A stretch of 64,000 bases of DNA, from positions 111,214,062 to 111,278,061 of the forward strand of contig NC_134367.1 of NCBI RefSeq assembly GCF_035582795.1, read 5' to 3'. The position numbers were made by a program, and so were the translations under genes. Under the pieces are notes generated by a model. The model ran no database searches. It saw only the letters and a list, made by a program, of their open reading frames with translations, and was not told the origin of the DNA. Position 1 is the first letter of the stretch, and each line of letters opens with the position of its first letter. Positions 44,967 to 58,800 of this stretch are shown piece by piece. The DNA comes from Mycteria americana. Lineage: Eukaryota; Chordata; Aves; Ciconiiformes; Ciconiidae.

Positions 44967-47900
44967 GTAAGAAACTTTCCACTTTAGGCTAAGGAAGCAG
45001 AAGTATAGCACTGCGTTGGCTTTCTAAACTCCTGATGGGAATTTAATGTCGTTAAGAGATTTCCCAGAAGAGCACCCTGTTCATGTAGAGAACAGATGGC
45101 TGGGCAAAGATGACATTGTAGTTGGACCAGATGATCGTTGTAGGTCCCTTCCAACTGAAATATTCTATTCTATTCTATTGTCTTGCCCCAGATTTCAGTA
45201 GACTACCAGTCTGAATAAAGGGAAGAGTTAAATTTCTGTGGCTTGCTCAAGCCTTACACTTACAAATCTGCTGTGACAGGCACTCCAGGGAAAATTCAGT
45301 GTTGGTTTCATGGCACAGAACTCCCCTTATTTGCATGGGGGCTAAGGACATCCATATTTAATTCTTAAAAGCTCTGAAGTAACCCTCAGGTTATAAACAT
45401 CTTCAAATAACCATAAGAAGGTAGGCTTGGACTAGGAGGAAAGGTATCGTTCCTAGCATCAGCCTTTAAGTCAGTAAACTGTTCAGCTGAAATCTGTATT
45501 AAAATGTTTCAAATCAGCTGGCAAGAATGACGGACAGATAATGTGTAGGCAAGGATCTGTATGGATGTAATTATAGCTTGAAATCTTGAGCTTCTCATGT
45601 AGGCTTTCAGATCTAGGTGCTGATTTCAAGTCTGATGGGTCCACAGCCCAGTTTTCAAAGTAGAAAAATGTCCCATGGCTACTGGAGATTCATCGCTCTG
45701 GAAAAGTAAGTTTAAAGAAATGAAGCATCAACACACGCCAGTTCCACATTTGCAACCATTGGTGGCCATTTTTTAAAAATTTGGGCTTAGATTTAAATTT
45801 TCTCTACCACTTAAAAAAAAAAAAAATCACAAAACCAGCCAGGAAACAGAAATGGGTATTTGGGAATACTCAAAGATCAGCGTAACAGCCTGGAAGTTCA
45901 AAGTGTTGTTATTCTCGTTTCTTAGCATCTCAGGATGTTTAAGTCCATTAAGCTCTAAGCTACACAAGAGGATTAAGACCCTTCTCAGGTAACCTTCCCT
46001 CATGTGAGGAGTATTTTTACTCTTGCCACAGAACTGCTGAAATCACACGAATCATCCCCATGAGTAGGGATTGCAAGACCAACCCTAACAGGAGATAAAA
46101 TTGCACTTGTAAGTGCACGAGCACTCAGTGCGTTGCGAGTACAGCGGCAGTCGTGGATACTGAAGTCAGGGGTCCCAGGCGTTCCCTCCCCAAAGACAGA
46201 ATAAGCGCCGAGTTTCCCACACTGGCAGTAGAGGAACGTGCCGAACAAAACATGCAAAAAACACTGGGAAATGCAAACCGTTTTGCATTCCCAGTTCTAA
46301 TATTGCATTATATGCTGAGATTTGAAGATTTCCTAAAAGTCCTGTGCATTGTTGCTGGGTTTTTGGTTGTTGTTATGTACTGTGTGAAGTCAGCTTTGTC
46401 TACTCCAGTGCCTGCTAGCAGAAATAAATGTTTTCGAAAGAGGCTTTCTGCCAAACCTTGCAAGACAAAAGCCCTGGCAGTTTTATGGATCAATTTTAAA
46501 AACAGTCAATCGTAAATTGTTAGCTAATTTATGCTTCAATGTCAGGTGTATTATCTTTCTATTGTAGTCTGTCAGATCATAGAGAATAATATAAAAAAAA
46601 CGCTGTAAATAAAATCATCCCTTTCATGAAAAAAATTATATATCCTACTCTTACGATATACAGCATTTTGGAAGAATGAAATATATCCTGAGCCAAATTC
46701 GGCTTATGGTTTATACAAATGGACATCAAAAGTAGTCCTACTGAGTTAGTCCAAATTTTTATCAATATAAGCAAAAGGGAAACTTAGCCCATTAATTACC
46801 ACATGAAGTGATTTAAGATGCAATACACTACCGTGTGTTTTCTTACACTTAAAATAAGCTGCCTGCAGTAAACTTTTACAGACCTTGAATTGAATGGCCC
46901 AATACGACTATCACGGCAAATGTGCCGACAGGCAGGAAAGGACCATTTTAGGAATCGGTACATGGCAAAAGCTCTGAGAGCCCCTCACATCACTGCTGGT
47001 CGTCTCCTCCCGCTGAGGACGGGAGCGGTTGCCACAGCTGTGAGCACCACATCCCCATGCACAGATGCTGACCCCTGCTCTTATAGCAGATGCCATAACA
47101 GACAAACCACCACGCTCTGATCCATCTTTCTCCTTCAAGTTCATTAAGCATCCAGGGCTTCCTCTCCTTTGCAATTCATTCGGCCGACAGAGGGAAATTT
47201 CAAAATGTCTCCCTAAACCAGATGTTGTATACCTAAACATCCCCATTCTGCCCATGTTTGCGTCTGGTCTCAAATTCACAAGCTATTCCCACCCAGCTGT
47301 CACTCTCCTTTCCTTCATTCCTTCCCTTGCTCTACCTCTCCTCTCCAAATATAACAATGCCTTTTTTTTGTCTGTGTGGGGGTTTTGTGTGTTATGAGCA
47401 GCTTCAAGCACTAATCACAGGAGGGAGGGGAGACAGAGGCAAACCTGCAATAGCATCACTATCTTATAGGTAAAACATTTTGAAAACCAGTGAGTTAGCC
47501 AGTTTCCCCCACGCTCCCAAACGCTGAGATATATCCCTCCACTTTTTCCATGCCCAGTTAAAACATTCGTTTGCCGAGAAGCAGACTGCTAAAGATAGGA
47601 GCTTGTACAAGCAACACGTTCCTCATCAGGTGGCTCAGTGCCCTCTCCACCCACCCCATTTTAGCAGAAACACCAAAAAAGAGAGGCGACTTCCATCTCA
47701 TTTTGGTAGCTGCCATTGCCAGGCATTAAATGTCAGTGCTGTGCGCAGATTTGCGTGTCTCCTGCCCACTCACTGCTCCCCCAGAAGGCAAAAAGCGCTC
47801 CTTTCCCAAGCATGTCTCCTGCCCATCCCGCGCTCCAAGGAATATCAGGACTTAAAACATCATTAGCCCTAACTAGGGCTGGAGCTAGAGCTTTTGTGTT

Positions 47901-49250
47901 TAGTCTTAGGGTACCTGGACAAGAGTTTCAGTTTCAGGTTTCAGTGCTCAAGTCAGTGCAACTGGTTCCCTTTTGGACAGCCTGTGGATGGACAGACTGA
48001 GCTAAATTTGCTGGTTTCTAAGCTTGGTCATTTGACAGCAATCAGCGGTTATTGGCATCTTATGAATTGCTCTGCTCATAGAAATCCTGTTAATCTGTAA
48101 TAGGATTTCTGCGTATGCCGTTAAATGAAATAATATTTCATTGAGACTGCTAATCTCCCAAGAGGTAGAGCAGAGATAGAAGATTAAACGCTATTGCCTT
48201 TAAGATGTTGTTCAAGGGGGGCTTGACAATGGATTGGGTTGACTGAATCAGGCCCAAAGCAAGTAGCCCAAGTGAGACCTTCTGCAGCTGGGGGATATTT
48301 GAATCTGGATTAGTTTTGTGACTGGTCATGTATTGTATCACAAATCTCTCCATTCAGCAGTTCAAATCATCAAAGTCCTAGCAGTCAGAACAGGAGCATA
48401 ACAGCTTGTCTGTAGTTGAAAGCTAATTCAGTTTAGCAGTTTATGTACTTAAAATACAATAATGATTCCCAGATAACTCTGGAATATTTCCTCACATTGA
48501 GCTTAAACCACTTTAATTAGTTACAGCAACACAGGGCACATTTCAGCACGAAGGCCCATGGCGTGAGATATTCATTACTAGCTCCACTGCTATAATCAAT
48601 CTTGATTCATAAAGTCCCTGTGCCCCTAGAGATTGCCAGTGCAACCTCAGGAACATCATTTACACATTCCGTGTCTCAGTTCTCCTGTCTCCAGAGTGGC
48701 AGATTTATACCACCAGAATACACGTCCCACAGTCATGTTGGCATACGCAGAAATCACTGTCACCATGCTAAGCAGATGCGTAACAGAGGCAAGACCTTTC
48801 CTCCAGCGGAGTCTGGAACAAGACTTTTTCTCTCAAATCTGTCTCTACCTGCAAGTGAACCCAGATTCACACTGAACCCCTGTTCAACATACGAAATGTT
48901 TGCTTCCCAAGAGAGTTTTGGGAGGGGACAGTACAGTGCATTTGGCACCACAAGAATAAAATCTGGATGGTGCACACAAAGACCATATATACAGGAGGAG
49001 ACAGGGATGACACAGTATTGTGCAGCATTTGTGCTTTGTGGGTTAACGTGGCCTAATCAGCACTGTTTTAAAAAGTCATAATTCATTAGCCTCTTAGCTT
49101 AAGCATCTTTCCTTCTGCAGCTTGGAGGAGAGCCCTAGAAAAGCAGGCGACTCTCGGAACAGCCCTTGTGTCCCCGAAATCAGAGAGTCCAACAGATCCG
49201 CGTCTCACCCCGAGCTCTATGTCGTGGGCCAGGGGCTGCACAGGGACTGA
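41224..49250 (+). CDS. PCARE: PCARE (C2orf71), photoreceptor cilium actin regulator
   Basis: Two coding exons (41224-44966 and 49121-49250) join as AG|C to give 1,290 residues; human PCARE is about 1,288 and also has two coding exons. It starts MGCTPSHSE: Gly2 and Cys3 fit the N-myristoylation and palmitoylation known for the family. Seen: a helical region at about 179-345, an acidic DDDDEDD patch near 478, a conserved SRSEESLRSQAEDP segment near 590, a LPPPPPEMLMD proline motif near 833, and a strongly Pro/Ser-rich tail at about 1010-1130. The C-terminus ends SASHPELYVVGQGLHRD. The family recruits an actin-assembly module (WASF3) to the base of the photoreceptor outer segment; loss causes retinal dystrophy. 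The ATG has A at -3, G at +4 and an in-frame TGA three codons upstream. No frameshift was seen. Confidence 0.95.
44967..49120 (+). other. PCARE: PCARE intron
   Basis: 4.15 kb. It holds one CR1 3'-end fragment (45096-45180) and otherwise nothing recognised. ORFs such as 46153-46515 and 48602-49081 show no family signature. Confidence 0.8.
45096..45180 (+). mobile_element. CR1 LINE 3'-end fragment
   Basis: GTTGGACCAGATGATCGTTG, then TAGGTCCCTTCCAACTG, then a short ATTCT repeat, which is the standard CR1 3' terminus. About 85 bases remain. Confidence 0.75.
49121..49250 (+). CDS. PCARE: PCARE exon 2 coding part
   Basis: The acceptor CTTTCCTTCTGCAG precedes 49121. The first base completes AGC (Ser), then 42 codons and TGA at 49248-49250. 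The conserved C-terminal motif SHPELYVVGQGL supports the joint. Confidence 0.93.
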
Positions 49251-49827
49251 CGACAGAAGCACCCGCGAAGGCAGAGGCACGAGCAAGGCCAGAGGCCCCG
49301 GAGGGAGGAAGCAGCCTTACCCAAGCCTCCAAAACACAGCTTCATTTTTTCTCGCAAGGAAACAACATGATGGCATTGCATCTAAAAACCCAAACTGGCC
49401 CCGACGACCTAAGGAAATATCAGCAGAGTGGTAGCCAGCTGCTTCTCCTTTGGATTGCATTTCATGGTTTAACTCAAAGATTTACATTGAGTGAAAGAAA
49501 TACTTTGCAGTTGGGTGAGTCTGAGGCAAACTGATTCGATAAAGACAGGACATGTAGCCAAGCCCTTTGTTTCACTGTTTAGCTAAAGGAGTTAAAAAAC
49601 TTTCAGAAATGATCATTATTTGAGATGTTATTTATTCAGGAGGCATCACAGTTTCAGCTTTGTAAAAAGCAGCTGTATCCGGGGGGGGGGAGGTAAAACC
49701 CTGAACCAATTGAGTTTTATTGCAAAAACATCAATGGCTTCAGCAAAGCCACATCTTTACGCTAGGTACCATGCAGAGGGAGAATAAGGTTAAATACAAG
49801 TTAAAACAAAATAACCCCTTTTAAAGC

Positions 49828-49833
49828 AATAAA
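49828..49833 (+). terminator. PCARE: Candidate PCARE polyadenylation signal
   Basis: The first AATAAA after the stop codon, 578 bases downstream. Other AATAAA words follow (for example near 50147 and 51806), so the used site is uncertain. Confidence 0.35.
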
Positions 49834-52800
49834 ATCAGGGATCTTATTCCCTCAAAAAGGCTTTGATCTTCTAAATCACCTTTGATTATCATGTAATCTC
49901 ATCGTCTCTAGCTTCTAGGGTACAAGGCTTAATCCCGATTAGAGTAGTTTTGTAATAGCCCAATCAAACAACATTATAAATCCTGAGGCACCTAAGGACA
50001 TGTATCTTTTTTTTTTTTTTCCCAGAGAAGAGAATGGTAGCATAGAGAACCCTGGTCTCCCAAAACAGGTTTATGTTCTTCCTGATTTATGCAGTTTGAG
50101 GGGATTTATTGCAATTTCACTGAAGAGTCTAGACAGATTCTTGTTAATAAAAACACAAGTTATTTACAATTGATTAACCCTAGGCTTTTACAGCACCCAC
50201 TGGAATACAGTTTCAGAATGTACTGGATCTTACTCACCTAACTAATTTATCATCACAATTAAGATGCAGCTTTTAATTAATGTAATTTTAATTAATTTAA
50301 TTTGATGTGTTTTCGTATGCAACTTTAGTACAGAAAAAAAAAAGCCATTTGTAGTCCTATTTTGAAGGAATAGTTTTAATTTTTCCTACAGTTTTCATGA
50401 TGGTGGTATCCGGGCACTTCACCTTCACACAGGATTTTTAACCCTTCCTGGCCACCTCCATGATGAGGGAACTGAGGCTCGTCTTGTGCTGTACGAATGA
50501 CCCCTTTGGATACTGAAATTCTGAGTTTTTGTCCAGTGCCTTAATCACAACCATCCTTCTTCAATTATCTCAGTGCCATTTTATGACACAGACACAAGGA
50601 AACCTTAACTGTCATAATTAAGGTGAGGTATTGAATAGAAAGAGGTAACTCGCAGTGACTTGATGGTTTGGATCATGAGGGGTTTGTGAGCTTGAGGTGG
50701 CAAAGCAGCCATACCCATAGTGTACAGCTAGGAGACGTCAACAGATCCACCCTGTAATCACACAGGCAGCTGCACCATCCCCTATGAAACTGGGAAATTA
50801 CAAGGGAGGTACTGCAAAGATGAGCAGCAGGGCAAACTCTGCAGGCCAGTCTTCCCCCTCCTCAGAAAAGTAGTTCTCTCCCAGCTGCATAAAAATACAA
50901 TTACATTTGCAAGCACTTTGGGTTTGTCTGTTCTGCTGGCAGTAACCACCCAGAATAGAAACAAACCAGAAACACGACAGCAGAAAACCAGCACTTTGCA
51001 TGCCTAAACGTAGCTTTGAAGATGAAAACGTAACAGAGTGGGAGGACAGCTTCTGCTCAGCTACTACAATTGTTTTCTCTCTTTATGGTTTCGTGCTGAA
51101 ATTTCCCAGCATCCGTGGTGGGTGGTAAGAGAAAGTATTTATTTATATCCCCCAAGCACCAAAGTCTTCTGTGGTGTAGGAGCTACAGCAGCACATGGAG
51201 CAGCACTTCACTTCAGCAATCAAGCTGGAAACCTCCTCACACAGGTGCTAGCTGGACATGGAGTCAGGCAAAGCATCTTTCCCCCAAAACCAGGCTCCCC
51301 TGAAGACGTGGCATATGAGAGCTGGCACCCTGCTACAGCATCTCTCCCAGCTTTGACTAAGGCTGTGGTCATCAGGAAGCTCATTGCAAACACAGCCCCA
51401 CCTAACGCTGCAGCTGCTGAAGGATTCTGATGCTGCCCTAAAGGATGCTGCAGCAAACTGAGCATTATATTCAAGAAACAGAGCTTCTCCAGGAGTCATC
51501 TGCAAGTTTGTAATATGAACTCATGACTACATACAGCTAACGGATTCTCTTCGGTACAGTTAATGTACAGGACTAATGCAAATAAGGTGTTCACCTTCAA
51601 TTTGTATTGCAAGCATGAGAATAAGAGTAACTATAGTATGCAGGAAATTATAGTTTGGCTGGCCACTTTTTAAAAAAATACTTTTTTTTTTTTTTTAACA
51701 GGTTTTTTGGACAACACTTCCATTTTTCATGAATACAACATTTCTGGAATACAATTGTTTTATAAGACCACACTCAACTTAAAGATTTATTTTTCACTGA
51801 TGTAAATAAATCAGAGTTTTTATATGCAAGATATGAGTTTGATCTCTCTTACATTCTGTATGCAACTGGCTTAAATCTTAGCCCAATGTTACACTATTGA
51901 TTCCTTCCTTAGTGCACTAACTAGTCCCCTGTGCTGTAAAAAGTCCATTTGCTTCCTCCCCACCACAGCACAAGCCTGTCTTGTTTTATGTTTTACTGGT
52001 ACATCAATTAATTTAGCTTGCATTTCCATTAAGCAAATATGTCTTTTTAGGCTACAAGATCCAGCCTGGACACCGACAGACCAGAGCATAGGTCAGCTGT
52101 GCTTCCACCCTTCCCCTGTCCTGATTTAAGCTTGAGCTACCTGGCAATTTTGTACTCAGTTCAGTAGAGCTTCTGTGTACAACCACGGCTAACTCGGGCA
52201 CGGGGTAGTGGTTTTGTCCTAAGGGTTAAAACCAGAGTGCACCCGCTGCAGTGGAGTCTCATTGCAGAGGGGTTGAGCACAGAGTGAAGCAATATCAGTT
52301 TTCCAGCCAGGGCTTCACAGCTGCGAAAACAGCAGCTAGCAGCTCCGTGCTGCACTTTATCTGCAGACCTTTAGCAAGCTGGCAGCTGCCCTGGCTTCCA
52401 GTGACACTGCTCAAATCTCAAACCTTTAAGGGACTTGTCATTTCATGCCCTCAGCATCTGAAGATGACTCGAATACGAAAGCACTATCCACACTCCAGTT
52501 ACTTCTTTCGACTTCAAGAACTACCCCAGATATTAGCAACACAGTTGACAATGACAATGACTGTGCAGGTTACTGATAAAGCCAGTATATTACAGTGTTT
52601 GCACTGCCACACCCCTTAGCATCCAAAGCATTTCATAATCATTTATGAAGTTTTATCATTGAGAGGAATATTCTGAGAAGTTATCCCCTTTGCTATAGGT
52701 AGGAAGGAAAGAAATCACAGCACAGAGCTAAAGTAACCTATTCTCACTGTCACGTCTCATCAGTAAGGAGCTGCCAACATCTCCTGAGGAGAAATCCTTC

Positions 52801-55800
52801 TAGATTAGCAAATCATTAATCCTTCCACATCAGATAGATACACTCAGTGCCATCATGACTACAGCATGTGTAGATGCACATTGCAGGTATGAACTTCAAA
52901 CTGAGATTTTGGTCTTCCTGGGCAAGATCCTGAAGGTTTTGTAACACTTGCAGTGTGGATTACGGGCTCACTTCCATGTTGTCCTCAGGTAAACACGAAG
53001 GTTAATACAAACTCATGACTGTATATTGGATCATCTGAAAATTGGGGGCAAAGATCCCAAGTTTCCATTTCTTGCCCACTGCCCATTTTGGATGAATAAT
53101 GAAAATATTAATGTCAAAAAAAGATGTGCAGACACAGGCAGTAAATACTTGGCAGGGCAAGGTGATCAAGACCCAGGGCCACGTTATCCCTCTGATCTCA
53201 TTTCTGTTCATCTCACATCTGCCCACCCTGCATCTATCCAGTTCCACCATTGCTGGCACAAAATTATCTACAGCCTTCACCATCCCTAATAGCTCTCCAC
53301 TTTACTGACATTCTGAATTTAAAAATCCAGCCTCTTACCTCTCCTTATCATATTCTTTTCTCTTTCTTTACTAATATACAACTCTGTGACTGCATTAAGT
53401 AACCCTGTGAGGATTTCTGAAGTTAGACGGTATAGAGTACACCCTTTATCAAGGTTATTTTAAAGGAGAAAGGGGCGATAAGCCTATCTTACTCCCTATG
53501 AATCCCTCCTGCTTTAATAAAGTTTTCCTTGAGGCATAGATGAGTTGATTATATAGCAATTAAAGAGAAACTGAAAGCTTTCAATGTTATAGGCTGCCCT
53601 TCATTTAGTATTACTATTACTGAACCACTGGGTCTTTAATATATGAATGAACGAAAGCTGAAGCCTAAGGATGCTAACAAAGAGCCGTTCTTCCCCAGAG
53701 CAGTAACTGTAAAGCTGGGAACAAAACTTGCCAGGCATTCCAGCAGACACACAAAGATATGTAGCAAGGCCGAGATGACTCTACAGATAAAACCTAAACT
53801 AACAAATTCATTAGCTGCTTGGCTTTTAAATGTGACACTAAGAAGTCAACCTAAAGGGCAATTTCCATCTTGCAGCCTTACGCCCCTCTTATACCTAATA
53901 TCAGTTTAATATCTCTTACATCCAGACTGGAAATTAAACCTGCCAGTACAATACAATGGCTTTATTTTCTTTAATTTTTTTATGTTTTCTTCCACTTTGA
54001 AGCTTCGTATCTCTTTGCTGGTAAATATAGTTAACGTGGACAATCAGGGCACAAGGCAATGCATCTTTCTGGACTTTTTTTGAATATTGAGGTTTTTATC
54101 AATAACCTGATATCCATGCAGATCCTTTCATCTTTATGTTTCAGAGAAAACACATGCATATACATACATGCATTAATTATCATAAGAGACCTGGCATACA
54201 AGTAGGTTTCCATAGCACAGCTTTTCATGTGGATGAGCCAGGGAACAGAGAGCATCAGGGATGCCCTGCTGTCACACAGTGCTCTGCAGCTGAGCAGCTA
54301 GTCAGACACGGGACTCCTGGTAAGCAGTCACCTAATTCTAAGTCTTAGACAAATTTCATATCAATCCACATAGCACATTAACAACAGCTGGTAACAGGGT
54401 ATCTCTAAGGTGCAAAATAAAGGTATAATCTAGAAAACACCATGGACAATTAAAAAAAATACAATACTACATTCTTCAGGTTGAAAAACTCAGTATTTCA
54501 GAACTATTTATCCTACCAGTAGCCAAGAGAGGGAGCAAGCATGTAGTGCATCTCTGAGCTCTGGTAGCCCTGGCAAGTCAACGATTTCCCATTTCCAGCC
54601 CCACAGGGCTCCCTTGACAGCCAAATAGCTAGATTAAGCTTTTCCACAGGAAAAAAAGCCACTGGAAACACCACAGCACAAGGAATGCAGTAGGCATTTA
54701 GACGTTTGGTGTATTCCCAGTTTCCCTCGGCTGACCAATAGCTCTGCAGCCTGTCTACTCCCAACACATGGTGAAGCTTGTCGTAACCTCTTCAGAGGTT
54801 GTTTACAAACCAGCAAAAATAGAAAGGTACTTCTTTAAATAAACAGTGTACTAATAAATTTAAGAGTCCTTTGATAGGTTCAATTTAGACTTCTTGCAGC
54901 AAAAAGGAGACTAGGACTTGTGTGAGCTTCTCTATTCTTCGTATGATGCCTCCCAGGAGACTGATATGCTCCACAAGTACAAAGCAACAGCACTGGGGCT
55001 GACCATCTCCCACCCACCCATTGGGGGATGACAAGCCAGTCCTGCAAAAAGGTAAGCAAGATCCAATTATCTCACCTTTTCCATCTCAAATTTTCTTTTC
55101 CTCCTAAATTTGCACAAGACTGAGCCAAGACCCAAGCTATATCTAAATTTAGTTTTGTAAGCCAAGCACTTACCAGTACGTCGAAGCATCACGAGGAGGA
55201 CCATGCATCATCCACGTTTGTTTATTACCATGTTTGAAGACTCAGAAAGAGCAATGACTTTACGGAGAGCAAAAAATACCACCCTTCAAACAGTGGGTGT
55301 GCAGGTAGGTGTAAAGTTTCACTGTCTTTAACTACCATGTATTAAAAAGACCTGAGAGAATATTGGGGCAGGGAGGGGAGTAAACAGGCAGTTTATTTCC
55401 CCAGTTTTATCTCCAAGGAAAACCCAAAAGGACACATTCACTGTGCTGGTAACAGCAACCCTATAAGCTCACGGACTGAAGTGGGGATTCTCTTCTTCCC
55501 TGCAATGTGCTACCCTGCCTGGGCTTTACGCAGAGGCCAGGATTCGATCCATAGCTAAGCAAACACATATGGCCACATAAAATAGATTTGTTCCCTCAGA
55601 AAGCCTAATTAACACATCACACATGCATTTTCTTTTGTAACATCAGAAACTGGCAACCATGCAGACTTTGCTGTCAAAATATTACAGTTTGCACTGGGCT
55701 GTGAAGTGTATTTCCCTAAGGCAGAGGAATAATGGCAGCTACAAATTAAAATGTAAGTTTAACAGATTCAAATGATGATGAAATGGAACTGTTAAATAAT

Positions 55801-58800
55801 TTCTTAAAAGGCAGCATTGTCAATGATCATGCAGGCCACCAAGTGTCGGACCCGAACCCAGAAGTGCTTGTTCCAGCTACGCAGGAATTCATTACGCTGG
55901 CAAGCACTGGCCCATGGCAATAAATTATCACATAGCTCTGGGCTGAAGGCACCCAGGCTGGAGTATAAATAGATTTGAGAAACCCTTCTCACCTGTTGTT
56001 GGCCTCACGGTCAACTCATCTTTCTGCAAACAAGTTACAAACAACACTACTTGACTGCTGTCCCGCGTAAATATACATATACATGCCTTTTCAAAAGCAG
56101 TGCATCTTTTCCCAGTGAAATACGTTTCCTCTTCTTACATATAAAATTGTGATTGAAGAGAGCTATGAGCCAGAAATGACTCGGATTGCAAATGTGCAAA
56201 GCTTTGGGATGTGGGCCAAGTTTTCTTTGCTCAGGCCTATTGTGAGCACAGAATACATCTAGTTAGAAACCTTTACTCTATATGGGACCTGTCAGGTACA
56301 TTGTCCCCCAAACATGTAAATAAATGACACCGTCATAATGCTGAATAACCAATAGCAGCAGCAGATGACACAAAGAAGTCTTGGGAAAAGAGGAAGAGGA
56401 GGAGACGGGCAGTGAGGAAACGATATGGTGGGACAGATTTAGTCCTTACTGGAATTGCACTAAGGAAGATTTTAGGCCAACACTTACTGGGACAAGAGCA
56501 ATCTGTGAGTTTGCAAAAAAATAAGCTTCCTACTGGCGTGAAACATGAACTACTGTCAGCCCCGGGCAGGACCAGCAGACGGGCACGCTGTTACCACTAC
56601 CTTCAAATGGAGTACGAGTTGCACTAATAGGGGACTAATTAGTTGCATTCTCACCGGAGAATGAAACAGCAGGACCTGCCCGCAGCTGCCAGACTGCGCA
56701 GGGAGGTCCCGCAGCTGCAGAGGTCCAGCCTGCAAGGGCACCTACCAGAGCCAGCGGGCTGATTTGGCTGGAGGGCGGCTGTTCCCTGGGGAAACAGGAG
56801 CATGTTTCGTTTGCACTGGGTGATACTGAAAATAAAAAAACTGCCAGAATAATATGGCAGTCAAAGCAATAGACATCCTAGTATTGGCACAGTTCTATCC
56901 ATATGAAAGTCATCTTATTAGTATAGCCGATTTTCCTTCTTGAAATAACATGTACTACTATTTGAATATTTGCGCTGACAGAAATGTGTCAACACTGAGC
57001 AGTTTTATAGCCTGATACATTATATACACTGACAGCATACACAGAGGAGGACTATTGCGTAGAGGAAGTGTCTCCACGTATAGACATGTGTGCACAGATG
57101 CGCGTGCATCTGCAGAGGAAGCCAGAGCAGCAGCAGTCAAACCACAAGGGACATGAAATCTCGGGCTGTGCCTGAAGCCTGGGCATGACCGCAGTGCCGT
57201 CCTTGCCAGGACCCAGCAGCGGGCGGCGACAGGCCTGCACATCCTGCAGCCTTCAGCGCAGTCTCCAAAGGGGACAGAGTCTCCAAAGGGGACTTTCCGC
57301 TCTCAAATGCAGCAGAGGTGAAACACGCTAAACGGCTGTGAAAGCAGCGCAGCCTTCTTTTATCCGCGACACAGCTATTAGCAGAGAGAGAGGCTTTACA
57401 AGCTCCTTTACCACTGCCAACTGCATTCCAAAACTATTGGGGGGGCTTTTAAGGATACGCAGGGGCAGTTTGTTGGCCAAAGTTACTGGTTTTTTTCAGC
57501 TAAAGATACCAAGGCAGAGCGGAGCCTTAAAAGTTCAGGTCAACTCTAATTTTAACTGGGGTGGTTTTCTCACCTCTGCCTGTATCAAAGGCAGTATCAG
57601 AGTATCAGGATTCAGTGTCAGCTGTCAGAGATTTGATAGCAATGCAACCACTTTTATTCCCATCATCACTATTTAACAAGGAGGAAAATATCCACCTCAG
57701 TGCAGCCCCCCTCCTGCTTGAGAGAGAGACTTCAGCAGCTGGTTCCCAAACCCACCTTTAACCTTGACAAGAGCAAATTTTACCAGGATCACCTTATTAC
57801 ACTCCATGACCCAGCTGCATCTCTGCAAAAGCAGCTCCCTTCACATGCATTCTTTAATTTTCTGCTCCGCCTTTCACAGCAGCACCTCGAGGCAGCATCG
57901 ACATTATTTACGACAGGAGCCTTCAGCCTCCACACCATACTTGGGTCCATCCTTCCTTCCTTGTCCTCCCTCCCCGGCCACCCTCCCTATTTGCCATTCA
58001 TTTTTCCATACCATCCCCATCCCCAAAGTCTTCTTGGCACTGCCAAGTTCATGCATTTACATCCCTGCAGGGGTTTGTGGTTGCACTTCCACAGGGAGAT
58101 TCAGGGTCCAGCTAACATGTTCGCATGGCACAAGCACTCTGAAGAGCAGAGGAGCCAAGCCACCAGGCACGTGCTTTGACTCTTGGTGAGAAGAAAACGC
58201 CCATCTGAGGAAACAGTGAATTTTGCAGACTGGATTCAGAGTACATAGCACCAGACTCCCTGCTCGTGCAGCTTCAGAGCTCTAATGCCCCCTTGCACAG
58301 GGACGTGGCACAAGACCGCTCTCTTACTGCTCTGTAGGGGAACGTAAGCTTTCTTCACTCCTTTACGGTAGAAGCCATGTTACCTTTTCTCCCCCACCTT
58401 CCACTGATGACAACAACTCTTACCTTCAGCAAGCAGGAGAAACCATCTGTGACAGCCAGGGTCTGTCCTGGGGCTCTGGCAGGGTGTAGGGTAAGAGTAA
58501 GCCAACGTACAAGATTGCCATACATTTCTTTTGCTATACTAACTTCTGTGGGTTAGCAGCTGCACTGCACATTAAACGCAATAATTAAATGAATTAAACT
58601 GGCCCTGCAAGTGCAGCTTGCAGTCTCCTCTCTTGGTGAGACTTCTGTAATAAAATTATAATAAAAATAAGTTAGAAAAATTAAATATTTAAATTCTTAC
58701 CAGGGCTGGAAGAAGGTCCAGCACTGCTCTGCCTTTTGTTTGTATCATCCAAAAACCTTAGCAGCTTCCTAATACCTTCTGAGATGTGCACCTGTGCACA

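Noticed and set aside
46153-46515. 120-residue ORF in the PCARE intron
   Set aside because: No family resemblance, no splice context; likely chance.
48602-49081. 159-residue ORF ending 40 bases before PCARE exon 2
   Set aside because: Ends before the acceptor, shows no conserved motif and overlaps another ORF in a second frame.
57700-58189. Two overlapping ORFs of 159 and 141 residues
   Set aside because: Open in two frames over the same C-rich DNA, with no motif or supporting signals.
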